A DNA stretch of 64,000 bases from Diplocarpon mali (lineage: Eukaryota > Ascomycota > Leotiomycetes > Helotiales > Drepanopezizaceae), in assembly GCA_024741835.1 (NCBI GenBank), contig JAENRP010000009.1, positions 186,001 to 250,000 of the forward strand, written 5' to 3'. Positions 11,442 to 23,426 of this stretch are shown here, piece by piece. Position 1 is the first letter of the stretch; each line of letters starts with the position of its first letter. Both the position numbers and the translations under genes were made by a program. A model generated the notes under the pieces. It was not told where the DNA came from. It searched no databases and saw nothing but the letters and a program-made list of their open reading frames with translations.

Positions 11442-13536
11442 ATGAAATTCCTCGGTTTCACCTTTCTGGAGAAGGACTCCGTGGACGACTACCAGGGTGT
11501 CCTTGTCCCTCTTGCGCAGGCGAACCGCCATCATACTGTGGTGGCGGAGTATGCTCGTCGGCGCTCAGCGGAGGGGCGGATTTCCAATCCTGCGAATGGG
11601 CTGAAGAAGGAGGGTGAGGGCAGTGATGGGTATGGTGAGGATAAAGTGTTGCGCACGTCTAAGTGAGTATAACCCTGAAAGATTCGATTGCGCAAACATG
11701 GGATGCGAGGAGACGAGAACATTCATGAATATGGGGCGAGAGAATAGAAGCAGATGCTTTGCCACCTTATCCTTTCACAGTCCTGGGACGTAGAAGCATT
11801 TTTATACTAATTAGTTGAACAGTGCTGAGTACAGCCCGTATACGATTGAGGGCTTGAGAGCGGAGGTCAACGAGGAGTTGGCTGCGGGGGGGCATGATAC
11901 TGCTTATGATTGCGAGTTTTTTGCCACAGGATTCGCTATTGGTAGAGGAGGAAGGAAGCTAACGGTTGTTTAGTGAAGAGTAAGATTATCAACAAGGCGA
12001 TCCAGGACATTGGGATGGGCAGGTATAACTGGGAGCTTTTCTTGCTATGTGGATTTGGCTGGTATGCTGATAAGTAAGTTCTGCTTCGAACAGTACTTGA
12101 GGTTGCGCGACTGCTAGACTTGAGTCTGATGATTTGTAGCCTCTGGCTCCAGGGTGTGGCTCTAACCCTGCCATCTCTGCAAGCCGAGTTCAATGTATCG
12201 GAGACGAAGGTCAGATACACGACTATGTCTCTCTTTATTGGTCTCTGTCTCGGTGCCAGTTTCTGGGGTATCGGATCAGATATCATGGGCCGACGGATTG
12301 CATTCAATATGACGCTCTTCCTTGCGGGGGTGTTCGGTATTGCTGCCGGCGCAGCTCCCAGTTGGATTGGAGCCTGCGGATTGTTTGCGGCCCTTGGAGT
12401 TGGTGTTGGAGGCAACCTCCCCGTGGACGGTGCTTTGTTCTTGGAATTTCTTCCCAATGCCTCGGGAGGCCTCCTTACACTGCTATCTATCTGGTGGCCT
12501 GTGGGCCAACTAGCCGCTTCTTTGATCGGCTGGGGATTCTTGGGAGGTAAGTACGCCGAAGATGAGGGATGGAGATACTTTGTATATACGATGGGCGCCA
12601 TGACCTTCCTCATGTTCTCGTCACGGTTCGCCCTCTTCCATCTCTACGAATCTCCCAAGTTCTTGCTTTCCCGAGGCCGACAGGGAGAAGCAGTTGCTGT
12701 AGTCCATGGCATGGCAAAGAAGAATAAGACAACCACGTGGCTCACCGAAGAGATCCTTAACGAGATCGGAGGCGATCCTGCTGCTTGCGACGATCAAACC
12801 CTGACCACCAAGGAGATTATCCGACGGAAGTTATCGTCCTTTTCCACGGATCGAATCAGACCTCTTTTCGCGAACAAGAAGCTGGGAATTACCACCGGAC
12901 TGGTCTGGTTCTGCTGGCTCTCCATCGGGATGGGCTATCCATTATTCAATGCTTTCCTCCCACAATATCTGGCTCGAGGTACGAATTCCAGTGGCGCAAC
13001 TATCAGTGTGAACGAAACCTACAGGAATTATGCTATCACATCCGTCGTTGGGGTTCCTGGCTCAGTTATCGCTTGCTATACGGTGGATATCAAATACATC
13101 GGACGAAAAGGGACCATGGCCATTTCTACGATGCTCTCAGGGGTCTTCTTGTTCTTGTTTACCTTGAAGTCTGATGCGGATTATCAACTTATTTTCTCAT
13201 CTCTGGAAGCCTTCTTCCAGAATATTATGTATGGTACGTAGCCGAATCCCTCTTATACCTGGCCAACGCCACGACTCTGAGGGAAAGTGCTAATATTACA
13301 TAGGAGTGCTGTATGCTTACACCCCGGAGGTCTTCCCTGCTCCAAATAGAGGGACAGGCACGGGAATTGCAAGCATGCTGAACCGTATCGCTGGTCTCTG
13401 CGCCCCTATCATCGCAGCCAACATCCCGAATGCCGATCCAAGCGCACCGGTTTTTGTCAGTGGGGGACTGTTCCTGGCCGCCTTCGTTGCCATGATACTC
13501 CTGCCCATTGAAACGAGGGGGAAGCAGATGCTATAG
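11442..13536 (+). CDS. Major facilitator superfamily transporter (SV2/sugar-porter-like)
   Basis: This is a twelve-helix carrier; the substrate is unknown. Exons are 11442-11662, 11823-11911, 11974-12073, 12140-13233 and 13304-13536, giving 578 residues. The N-terminal cytosolic arm of about 110 residues leads into MGRYNWELFLLCGFGWYADN, typical of the SVOP/SV2-like branch, and then LWLQGVALTLPSL. A loop motif GSDIMGRRIAF after the second helix matches the MFS signature. The central loop (about residues 320-370) is hydrophilic, and the last helices carry YAYTPEVFPAPNRGTGTG, a sugar-porter-like element. Intron 2 appears to use a GC donor (TATGATT, then GCGAGT). No nearby gene suggests a pathway. 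Confidence 0.9.
11912..11973 (+). other. GC-AG intron in the MFS transporter gene
   Basis: This 62-nt intron begins GCGAGT and ends with GCTAAC, 9 nt, TTTAG. No GT donor nearby keeps the frame at a normal intron length. Removing these 62 nt restores the conserved TAYD-LKSKIINKAI junction. The alternative GT at 11941 would leave a 33-nt intron, shorter than fungi normally splice. Confidence 0.75.
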
Positions 13537-14272
13537 ACGGTCGAGCATCTGCTGTGAGGAGGCTGTGTAGAAGATGATGAGAGCTCAAAAGTCGGTTAAA
13601 GTTTTGGATACCCTCCATGCCCGTTAAGAAGTGTGGCTGTATGTATGGTTTGGAAACCATATTCAAGTAAAGTTAGTGATACAAATTTTGGTCTGCCATC
13701 TTCTCTCCAGCTGCTGCAACATGAGGCTTAGCAGGATCAGCCTTGGACAGCTGAAGGCTTGAGGAGAAGGCGATCTATTTTGTTTGAAAATCAAAATCTA
13801 ATATCGAAGTGAGGCTCGGCATATTTTGAATACCAAGGATTCGGTAGGAAGTGGTGTCACGAAAATATGGCGCAACGTGATGCCTCTGGGAGGTTGGGGT
13901 CGAGCTGTGTATGCTGCAGGGATCCAAGCCGGCACTCGCCGAGTTGCAGGCATGACGTGCCTTCAAGACTGATAATTCACCACCTCATTCTTTGATCTCT
14001 GCAACACCACGTATTCCTGATTCAATCACCGTCGACCGTCGTGCCTAATGAAGCCAGTGTCACTTCCTGGTCTTGTCTGTTCTGCGCCGGGGAGCTTGCG
14101 CATCCTAGTCCAGGCATAGCTTCTGAACGACGCTGAGTTGCAAAGCCCCAGTCAGAAATCGAGAGAACATCCGACCATACCGAACCTTGAAAGATATCCC
14201 AGCCGCAGGAATCTCTCAATAGATGCTCGGCGCCATCTATCACCTCTCAAACACGTCGTCCCGCCACGCAAG
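13537..14272. other. Intergenic between MFS transporter and arrestin gene
   Basis: About 740 nt holding the transporter 3' end and the arrestin promoter. The arrestin frame is open upstream to about 14138 but without an ATG before 14273. No other feature was seen. Confidence 0.6.
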
Positions 14273-15854
14273 ATGTCAGTTCGCATCCAACTCGACGATC
14301 CGTATGGCTTCTACACCAACCTGGACTTCATCAGCGGGAAGATAATACTCAGTCTCACCAGCGACGAGAGTGTATCTGCCGTGATTGTCAAAGTGGAAGG
14401 GGAGAGCAGAACGGCGCTGTTGCGCCCCATGAATGTGCCGAATCCGCAGCTGTACGCGCAACGGAATCGGAGGGAGGCCATTGCGACGGAGAACCATAAA
14501 ATACTGTACAAAGTCCTCCAGATATTTCCCACTACGGCGCAGGGATTTGGCACGTCTCAGGCGTACACGTTGAGATCTGGTCAGCACGTCTACCCGTTCC
14601 GGATCAAGATCCCCTTCAACAATGGCTGTGCGGATCCGCAGCAGATTGGGCCTGGGCTGGGAGGGTTCGGACTGGGAGGTCTGCAACAGATGCAGTACAG
14701 ACACGTTAAGAGCACGCTGCCGCCCTCTCTGACTGGATTTCCCGGAGAGGCAGAAATCAGATACTACGTCAAGGTCACGGTTCAGCGGCCATCTCTGTTC
14801 AAGGAGAACAGGAGATCGGCCATTGGGTTCCGGTTCATGCCCATCGAGCCTCCAAGGCCGCCGAAGACTGCGAACGAGAGCTTTGCGAGACGGCCGTTTC
14901 AGTTTACTGCGGACTTGGGGGCATATCCGAAGAAAACATCGATGTTTACGAAGAAAGCGACGCCGTTATCTGATACGCCTCCCCAGGGAGAAGTGGATGC
15001 TAGATTACCTTCTCCAGCGATATTGACGTGTAATGAACCGTTGCCTTTGCGTCTTATTGTGCGGAAGCTGAACGAGAGCCCGGAACAGGTCTTCTTGGTC
15101 TCGTTACAGGTCCAGCTGTTTGGGCAGACGGAGGTCAGGGCACAGGATGTCGCGAGGACGGAGACGAGTACGTGGGTCCTGATCAGCTTGTCAGGTTTGT
15201 CGGTGCCGGTTGGCAAGCCGACGGATGCTGTGAGGACAGAGACGGTGATTGATAGCAGCCCGTGGGAGAGGGTACCGCTGCCCAACACCGTTGCGCCTTC
15301 ATTTGGCACGTGCAACTTGGCGAGGAACTATGAGTTGGAAGTGAGAGTTGGCCTGGGGTATGGGGTGCCAGGGGAGATCCACGTAAGTTTCTTCTGTCCT
15401 CCGTGTCGATGTTGTATTGAAGTTTGGGAGACGTGTGGCTGTGAGCTTACATATACAGCCACAAACCGTGATCCTACCTCTCCGTTTCCAGGTCGAGATC
15501 TTCTCCGGTATCCATCCGCCCGCCGCGCTCCTCGATGCCATAGCCTCTCAACCGGTCTCATCCTCAGCTCGCCCAGCTGTCCCGGCCCGACCTCAAGACC
15601 CCGCCTACCCGTCTCAAGTCGGGACTCCAGGCGCACCAGCTATCGACGATGTGCCGCCCAGTTACGAAGACGCCATGGCTGAAAATTTGACTCCAGCCGT
15701 GGGTCCCAGAAGAGAGTATAGCGGCGTGACTGATGTCAATGCACCGCCTATGGATGAGAAGGGTGCTGCTCCAAAATATCCGACCACGCAGGGGAATCCG
15801 GGACCGGGGCCTGAAAGCCAGGGTGATCGGGGTCCAGTGAGTAGAATTGTATGA
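14273..15854 (+). CDS. Arrestin-related trafficking adaptor with PPxY motif
   Basis: Alpha-arrestins recruit the Rsp5/NEDD4 ubiquitin ligase to plasma-membrane transporters and trigger their endocytosis. Exons 14273-15382 and 15459-15854 encode 501 residues. The first ATG of the frame opens MSVRIQLDDPY. The N-terminal arrestin fold shows FISGKIILSL and a charged strand KVEGESRTALLRP, and the C-terminal arrestin fold contains LPLRLIVRKLNE and ends near LPLRFQVEIFSG. The tail carries VPPSYEDAM, a PPxY ligand for WW domains, matching the family. The 76-nt intron (15383-15458) joins GEIH to PQTVILPL. Spacing of over 400 nt on each side gives no operon-like context. Confidence 0.88.
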
Positions 15855-18564
15855 TTACCGATATGGATATGAGAAAGCATGATAGATTTCCGGGATTATG
15901 GGGGCTGATAATGCATGGCAAGGGACGACGACAGAAGATCGTTGGGTGCTGCATTTCTCATTGAATCGTTTCTGCTAAGAGGACATGTTTTCTGATTTGC
16001 TTTTTCCCATGCACTTTCTCCTTTTTTCCCTGAAGCTTGAGTACAATTCCCGTTGGTAGTAGGATACAGGCGAGCAGGTGGTCCGGCCAACTTACAGTCA
16101 GTCCTACCTGTTCTATATACCCACCGCATCTCTCTCATACCTCGGCTCCACCCTCCCTCTGCGTCCTCTCTGGAGCAGAACTAAGCTCATGACCGGACTG
16201 CGGCTGCAAGTACATATACTGGACCTCCCCCTCCCTCTCCTCAGCTCCATGATGCCCGCCCATCGACACAGCCACCCCAGCCACAAGAACGGTGTAATGA
16301 GCACCGACACCACATTACACCACTCAGGTTCCTTTGTTGAATAGCATATCGAAGAAGAGGTCGGCGCAGAGGGTTACCAGCCGAGGAGTCAGACGAACAC
16401 TCCGTCGGGGATCGCGAGGAGGGCGAGGAAGTTTTTGCCGAGGAGGAAAGAGGTGCCGGCGGCGGGAACGTGTGGAAGGGGGTTAATGCAGCAGGCCACT
16501 GGTGATGAGTTGGTGTGGGGATATGGTTTACAGTGGTGTGGTGTTAGGTTGGTATGAAGTGAGGTCCCGGGGGAGCAGGGGCACTGTTTGGAATGGGCGT
16601 TCAATCGGGTCGGGAATTCTTGGGGAGCATCTTTGTGCGTCGTGGGTTTCGAAACAAAGCAAAGCATAAGCTTTGACCGAGCTTTGGAGGAACTCCAGCG
16701 TCAAGAGAATGTCTCTGCGCAGCCTTGCACTCCTTCGTCTCACCACAGCGGCCAGGTGTAAACCGTTCAAGAACACAGCGCGCTGCCGCTATACCGAAAC
16801 TGTGTAGGATAACTGGTATTTGACGCCCGACGCAAGCACTACCCCAAACCGGAGTCTCAAGTGCAGAGATCGAGACTGGGATTCCATCCCAGCAACGGCT
16901 TTCCGGCTGGGCTCTTCATCCTCTGGGGCTGTTTGCAGCTCTGTTTTCATATCCGGATAATCACAGTAACGACCACGCCCACCCGCAGCCTCACCAAGTC
17001 CGAGGAGAGAGAGAGAGAAAACGATCCTCGCCCTCCTCTTGCTGGTAACGTTCTTCTCCGCGTGCTTCGTCGCCAGCCTAGTCCTTAGCATCATCGGTCT
17101 CCCGTTCCCTACCCTTCGTCCTACTCTGCATACTCTGGCTCTCCGTCGCACTCGTCGAACTCATCGTCCTGGGCAAGGTCCTCTCTGCATTCTGGCGTAT
17201 GGTCAGCTCTGAGCTCTTGGTTGGTGGCTGGCTCGGTGCCGGTGGACACTGAGTCGGTGTTGGCGCCGGCGGTGTTGAAGGTTGATGCCGAGGAGGGGGA
17301 TGGTGGTCCTCGGGCTGGGGGGTAAGGATAGGAGGACGCCGAGAGAGGGAAGGGCTGGGAAGGGTTCTTCCTTGTGACGGATGAGGGATGAGGGAATATA
17401 GGTTTGGGGTTGGGTCCTGATGGCAAACTCAACTTTTGAAGATTTTTCGCTAAAGCTAATGCTATCGAGGATCTGCGGGCAAATGCTGAATGGAGCTCTT
17501 AGGAAGACCCGCGAGCATTGAAGTAAAGAGAATATCCCGAGACCCACGAATCTCGGGCTTTACCTGGGTGCTGTTTCACTTGCTCAAGACAATGAGCTGA
17601 CATCACTCTACTAGCGATATGCGAGTTTCGAACCACCCAAGCTACACTGGGTATGCACAAGGCTCTGTGGCCATGTCTATTCGAACAAGACTCTGGAAGG
17701 TAAATTTGGAAACGATGTGATGAAGCTTCGTGGGCTACAAAGGCTGGCACTTTGATGAAAGCTGGCCTCCAACTGTAAACTGCTCTAAAGGCAGTACGGC
17801 CTGGGGACGAGACCAGTATCAATAACGTGCTAGGTGATAGACGCTCTCTACTGAGTAGGGATGAGCCCTCTCTAGTGAGAGTTTCATTTTTAGCGGAGGT
17901 TGACGACAACGAGGGCGGGGTGTGTCCTCGATGTTGTTCGCAGGAGGAGAGGGTCGCTTCCGAGACGTGGGAATTGAGAGAAAGGGCTGCGCGGTGGTCT
18001 CTCCCTCGGCTGTGGCTCATCGTGAATAAGAGGGCGTGAGGTTGGCTGGGAAGCGAGTCAGACGTAGGCGCTGGGCTGGACTTGCGATGTGAGGAATTCG
18101 GATTGGGACAAGCCGTTGTGATGTTATTCGGCTGTTGTTTTTGTTAGTCTACGGACTGATATCCTGCGTTGGCGCAGACATCAGGGGGGCTGGGAACGGA
18201 TCCGCTACCGTCTGTTGCCACGGATGCAGACAAATGCGGGTTCCTGAAATTTATGTTTGGGAGATCACACGCTGCACAAACAATCTGTCCCTGGATGAGA
18301 GGTGCACGTCTCATCTTATTCTCTCCTTGCTCCAGGAATGAAGTGCTGGTTAAGCACAGTCACTCAACTCGTGACTACCCCCCAGCTTGCCCATGCTCCG
18401 AGATGAAATTTCCAGCCGAGCGTCTGCGACAAAACAAACGTCCAAGCCTTCCGGTACTATCGCCGGCCCGAGAGTGAGGAACCTAGCATGATTAGTCTTG
18501 ATTGTGAAGTTGATAACGAGGCCCCTACTCTCCAGACGTGCCATCACACCACCTCTTCCCGCGA
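15855..18564. other. Gene-poor stretch
   Basis: About 2.7 kb with many overlapping short ORFs caused by locally high GC, none with a motif I recognise. Two minus-strand pieces (16389-16480 ending LALLAIPDGVFV, and 17121-17432 ending with an acidic tail) look mildly coding but lack an ATG and splice continuity, so they are not called. Confidence 0.5.
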
Positions 18565-18951
18565 TCAAGAGATCTTTCTGACAACCCTCGTGTTCGGCCG
18601 CGTTGCAAAGATGACGGCAGGTGGCGAGTACAGCAATCCATTGACCATCCTGTCCCTGACATCTCTGCACCTCTGGTAATCCGACCAGGCCGCGAGGGGA
18701 TACGCCAGGACAGAGATGGCCATGCCGCCGAGTCGCGGAAGCCCCCGCGCGAAGATGTACAGCAGCTGGACGAGGCCACAGAGGCCGAACCAGGCCAAGG
18801 CGAGCTGCTGCGCGGCTTCGACCCGGAGGCTGCTGTTGCGCAGGTCGTCGTGGAGCCACTTGCAAGAGACCCAGGCGATCTCTACCGTGATGGCGATCTC
18901 GAGCACGAGCCGCCAGCGACTGGAGATGACGATGGGCCCGGTGTCTTCCAT
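18565..18951 (-). CDS. Hypothetical small membrane protein (doubtful)
   Basis: This 128-residue ORF starts at the first ATG of a longer open frame. I recognise no family. It has three hydrophobic stretches compatible with membrane helices: around IAITVEIAWVSCKWL, LAWFGLCGLVQLLYIFA and GMAISVLAYPLAAW. The C-terminal part is basic. Against it, this is a high-GC patch where long ORFs open by chance in several frames, including 158 and 171 codons on overlapping frames. The membrane-like periodicity is the only argument in its favour. Confidence 0.3.
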   Translation of the reverse strand: MEDTGPIVISSRWRLVLEIAITVEIAWVSCKWLHDDLRNSSLRVEAAQQLALAWFGLCGLVQLLYIFARGLPRLGGMAISVLAYPLAAWSDYQRCRDVRDRMVNGLLYSPPAVIFATRPNTRVVRKIS

Positions 18952-21533
18952 GCTTGCCGATGTATCTGCGACGAGGCTAGAGGTCGGAGTTTCGCGTTGC
19001 CAGGGAAGATCTAGGGGTCCTAGGGTATTTGATTTGAAATGGCAGGTGCTTGGCTTTATCTGTTTTCTTGCTCTGCGTTCGGCTGGCTGGCTTCGTCGAA
19101 CAATGAACACTTGCGCAAGCGAGTTTGCTGAACCTCAATTGCTTTCGGAGTCTGATTGTGGACGAGGCGTCAAGTGATGCGAACGTCACTGTATACTGGA
19201 CCCTGGAATCGATGAGACGATCGACGGAAGGTCAAGTAAGGCTGGCAGGATGTTGCGTATTAGAAAATGTGATGAAAACAGGGCGATAGGCTCGAATCTT
19301 GCAGTTCTAGGGGCCAGCTGAAAAGATGGATCTCGAGAATTCGGTAGTCAGCACGTAACCTGAACCCCGCTCGGGATTTTAGATGCCAGTGATTCTCAAG
19401 GACGATGACGCTCTGATCCCCTTCATTTTAAGACTGCGCTCAATTCCGGTTCCACGAGCCCTGCGCGCAAACTTGTTTCCGTCGCGGTGGATACAGATGC
19501 GTAGAATGTAGTCTGACACAAACCTGGACAAAGGATCTGGTGGGACAATATTCCGCCGGATCTGGACCACGACGTCCAAGGCCACATTTGGAAGAAGTTC
19601 GGAGGCGGTTCAGTCAGCAATGCTGTGCTCCCGCTCCCGGCAAAGCATGCGTTTCATGGTGTCCTGCTTCCTCGATGTTTGGTCTTCCGAGTCGGGTCGG
19701 GTGTTTATGTTCGCGTAATATAAGCGAGATGCGAGACGCGTCGCGAGGTAACAACGAAACTCACTGATCGATCCCCAGATTGCGCCGCGTCTTCCATCGG
19801 TCCTGCGTACAGCCGACCAGCCGATGCTGATATCCTCGTCTCTGGTCTCCTCGGGAGGTGGCGCAGGCTTTTATCCAAGGCAGACGACTGGCCACCGTGT
19901 GCTCCTGCCCACCCCATATCGATTTGCTTTTGCGAGGACTTTGATCTTGGCTTGGCGAGCTCGAACTACCAGAGGACTGCCCTCGCAGGACGGAGCTGTT
20001 TGCAACATACATGTACCGGCACGTGTCAATTGGCCTGAGGATGCGTCTGTTGCCAGGTTGCCTAGGAAATGATTTCAGTAAATAGGTCGTATCCTGCTTG
20101 TGGAAGTGACTGCGCATCTTGACAATCAGAGATAGACCATATTACAGACTCCGTCACCGGCCCAGGACCCTTTGAATATCTCTCATCTTGACTGCAGTCA
20201 CGAGATCCTGTCCTCGAGTGAGCCGCATAACCGGATATAGCTCAAGATCCCTTGCGAAATCCGAACATCTTCGTCGCGGATATTCCTTCCTAGCTGCTCC
20301 GGTGCGGAAGACCCGCTTTGGAGACTGTGAAATACCTCTATCGCATCCTTGCTGAGACAGACTGATCGAGGGAGACGCGCAGTCCCGTGGGCATCACCGC
20401 GCATCCACGCCAGACTATTGGTGGTAGAGAGACAAGACCCTGGGGACAAGGTGCCTCGTTACGATCCCTGGTGCTGGTTTCCGTGCCCTCTGTGTTTTTG
20501 AAGCCGGGACTTGACATTCTACTGGCCCTCGGATGACACAGATGACAGCTCACCCCTGAGATTAACCAAACTCAGAACGTGTCTAGTCTCGCTAATGAGC
20601 CCGGTACCAAACAAACCCTTCTGATGCGCCCCGCACTCGAAGCAAAGTGAGGGATGGACCCACGGTATCTGAGGTATGCGGAGACTTGAATAGTATGTTA
20701 TAGCAGATAGATCAGACGCGACATATCACCCACAGACACCAAGGTAGTCCTGCCTGTACCTTGTGCTTCTCAGTGGACAGTCACCCACAGACACCAAGGT
20801 AGTCCTGCCTGTACCTTGTGCTTCTCAGTGGACAGTCACCCACCAAGCCCCTCTATCAAAAGCATGCATACGGCCAGCGGAGAGAGCTGCTTTGTCTACT
20901 CAAGAGAAGCGCACAACAAGGCAGTCAGGCGTGTGGATGGTGCATACATATGCTACCAGGTTGGACTGATCCGAAGGGGAAACTTCTACATTATCTGGTT
21001 CTGGTATATACTCATGGCTTCCCTGATATTTCCTCCCTCGATATCTTTGCCGACCTGCCCTGGATGTGTGAGGAAATCAACCCACGCTTGACGAAAGATC
21101 CGGACAACAGAAGATGAGATGCACCTCATCGCAGACCGCAAGCTATGCTGTGCAGGGCAGCACGTGAGGATGCGAGCCAGAATAATGAGGTTCAATTGCG
21201 GCAGAGCGCTATCGAAGTCTCAAGCCTGAGGCCTTCAAGAATAGAGCAAGTCGCAATCACGAAAGAGGCATTGCCATCTCCGGAAGATCAATCGGCAAAA
21301 GGCCAACATGCAAGCTCTGAGCAGAGCTCTCGTCCCAGTGCGATTCTGCAATCTCCATCTCCCACCGGTCGATTCACCATGGCCGAAAGCTGGTGTCTGG
21401 TCACTAATGCCCCCTAAGATGGAAACCAAACGGGCCAGGCTAATTAACCTCGGGATCGCGTTTTGAAATTAGGTTCTGGATTTGAACGGTGTCAACATTG
21501 GCCGTATTCTCTCCAGATGTCGGGCAGCTTTAC
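18952..21533. other. Gene-poor stretch upstream of the mannosidase gene
   Basis: About 2.6 kb without a supportable gene. It contains the 55-bp tandem duplication at 20726-20844. The part next to 21534 should hold the mannosidase promoter; no clear box was identified. Confidence 0.5.
20726..20844. repeat. Tandem duplication, 55-bp unit, two copies plus a partial third
   Basis: The unit beginning TCACCCACAGACACCAAGGT occurs at 20726 and again at 20781 with no difference that I can see. The first 9 nt recur at 20836 before the sequences diverge. The identity of the copies suggests a recent duplication by slippage or unequal exchange. It lies in noncoding DNA. Confidence 0.9.
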
Positions 21534-23426
21534 ATGCCAACATCGTCAACGCAGACAGACGATTCATCTGTAATGCGCCTCCACGCGACCCGCGACATGC
21601 GGTCCCAGATACCTTGGTCGCTCCGCCATCGACCGCGAGCCAGCTACATCGCCATCTTGGTATTCTGCGTGTTTTACTACTCCTTCTCCTCTGGCGACAG
21701 CAGCCCATTCTACGCGCGTCGAAGCCCCTACAAGATCCAAGCGGAGTTTTCGCGCGAGCCAGCGGCCGGGAGAGCGCTGCGACTGCAGCGGAGGGGGCAG
21801 GTCGAGGACGCCTTCAAGCATGCCTGGAAGGGCTACCGGGAATACGCCTGGCTGCACGACGAGCTCATGCCCGTCTCTGGAGGGAAGAAGGACCCTTTCG
21901 TCGGCTGGGCTGCGACGCTGGTAGATTCCCTCGACGCTTTACACATCATGGGTTGGAAGGAGGAGTTCGCGGAGGCCCTCGTCGCGCTCGAGCAGATCGA
22001 TTTCTCGAAACCCAATTCCGATAAGGTGCCCGTCTTCGAGGTCACAATCCGCTATCTGGGGGGCCTGTTGGGGGCTTGGGATATCAGCGGGCACAGGCAT
22101 CCGATTCTGCTGCAGAAAGCCCGGCAGCTGGGGGATTTTCTTTGCCAGGCCTTCAAGTAGGTGCTCCGAGTCTCTTTTCTTCTTCTTCTTCTTCTCCTCC
22201 TCCTCTTTGCCTCTTTTACTTCGAGGCTGCCGCCAGATGCGGCGGCGATATTGAGTGCTCGAGATATGTTTGGGTTGCGGGCCTATCGTGTACCTGGTCT
22301 GCGGTCTGAACAGATGATGCTAACGCCGCGGCCTCACGCAGCACCGATAATGGCTTGCCAGTGCCGTACTACCTCTGGAAAGAATCTACTTCTGCGAAGC
22401 TGCCTGGCCAGGACCAAGTCGTACTTGCACAGCTTGCAAGTTTAAGTATGGAATTTGTTCGATTGAGTCAAGTTACAGGGGATCCGAAATACGCTGCCAA
22501 TATCCAGCTCGTTACCAACGAACTTGCCAACACGCAGAACTCAACAGGCCTGCCTGGAATGTGGCCCCTGACAGCCAATTGCTCCGGAGACGGTTTGTCG
22601 TTCCAAGACAATACATTCTCGCTAGGCGCCTTGGGAGGTGAGCTTCGTCGTGTGCTCAGCCGATTTCTGATGTTAACTAATCCTGACAGACTCGGCATTC
22701 GAGTATCTCCCAAAAACGCACCTGCTCAATTACCGCGTTTCCAATCAGTATATTGAGATGTACCGCAATGCTTTTGCTGCGTTTAGCAGAAGACTCTTCT
22801 TCCGACCACTTGTACCGGGAAATCCTGATATTCTCATGACTGGCGTCATTGACATGTCCAGTGAATCACCCCACGTGCACGGCCAATTCCAACACCTTGC
22901 GTGCTTTGTCGGCGGCATGGTAGCTCTAGGGTCTAGAATCAGCAATTCCAAAGAGGATCTTGAGACCGCGGGGAAGCTAACGGATGGTTGTGTCTGGGGC
23001 TACAACAACACCCCTTCGGGAATCATGCCTGATTTCTCTCAAATCGAGCCATGCCCACCGGAGGGGGCGTGTGTCTGGGCCGGCGAAGGCAGCGGTTACA
23101 AGAAGGTTGATGACCCGTCCTATCAACTGCGTCCCGAGGCCATCGAATCCGTCTTCGTCATGTACCGTCTCACAGCGGACCCGTCATGGTTGGAAACGGG
23201 CTGGAAGATGTTCGAAGCGATTGAAAAGCACACGAGGACAGGCATAGCGCACGCCCGTCTGGTTAACGTGATGGAAGCCAGCCCGGAACACGCAGATTCC
23301 ATGGAGAGTTTCTGGCTCGGCGAGACGCTAAAGTACTTTTACCTGCTGTACAGCGAGCCTGAGCTGGTCAGTCTCGACGAATTTGTTTTCAATACCGAGG
23401 CGCATCCACTCCGCTGGAGAAGTTGA
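21534..23426 (+). CDS. Class I alpha-mannosidase (GH47), Golgi/ER type II membrane enzyme
   Basis: GH47 enzymes trim alpha-1,2-mannose from N-glycans by an inverting, calcium-dependent mechanism. Exons 21534-22156, 22342-22637 and 22690-23426 give 551 residues. A single N-terminal anchor (ASYIAILVFCVFYYSF) after a short basic tail fits a type II Golgi or ER topology. Family motifs are YAWLHDELMPVSGG, VDSLDALHIMG, FEVTIRYLGGLL, LPVPYYLW, LRPEAIESVFVMYR, ESFWLGETLKY and the C-terminal FNTEAHP, which carries the calcium-binding Thr. Both introns are phase-consistent and rebuild conserved sequence (FNTDNGLPV and ALGDSAFEYLPK). Intron 1 has a CT-repeat tract. A second ATG at 21573 is an alternative start. 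Confidence 0.92.

Noticed and set aside
16389..16480. Hydrophobic peptide ending LALLAIPDGVFV on the minus strand
   Set aside because: Looks like the end of a small membrane protein, but no acceptor or upstream exon could be found.
17121..17432. Minus-strand ORF with acidic C-terminus
   Set aside because: It starts with a non-ATG codon, has no splice partner and lies in a high-GC patch where chance ORFs are common.
17590..17680. Possible tRNA suggested by a GGTTCGAA-like sequence on the minus strand
   Set aside because: The T-arm stem does not pair and no acceptor or anticodon stem can be built.
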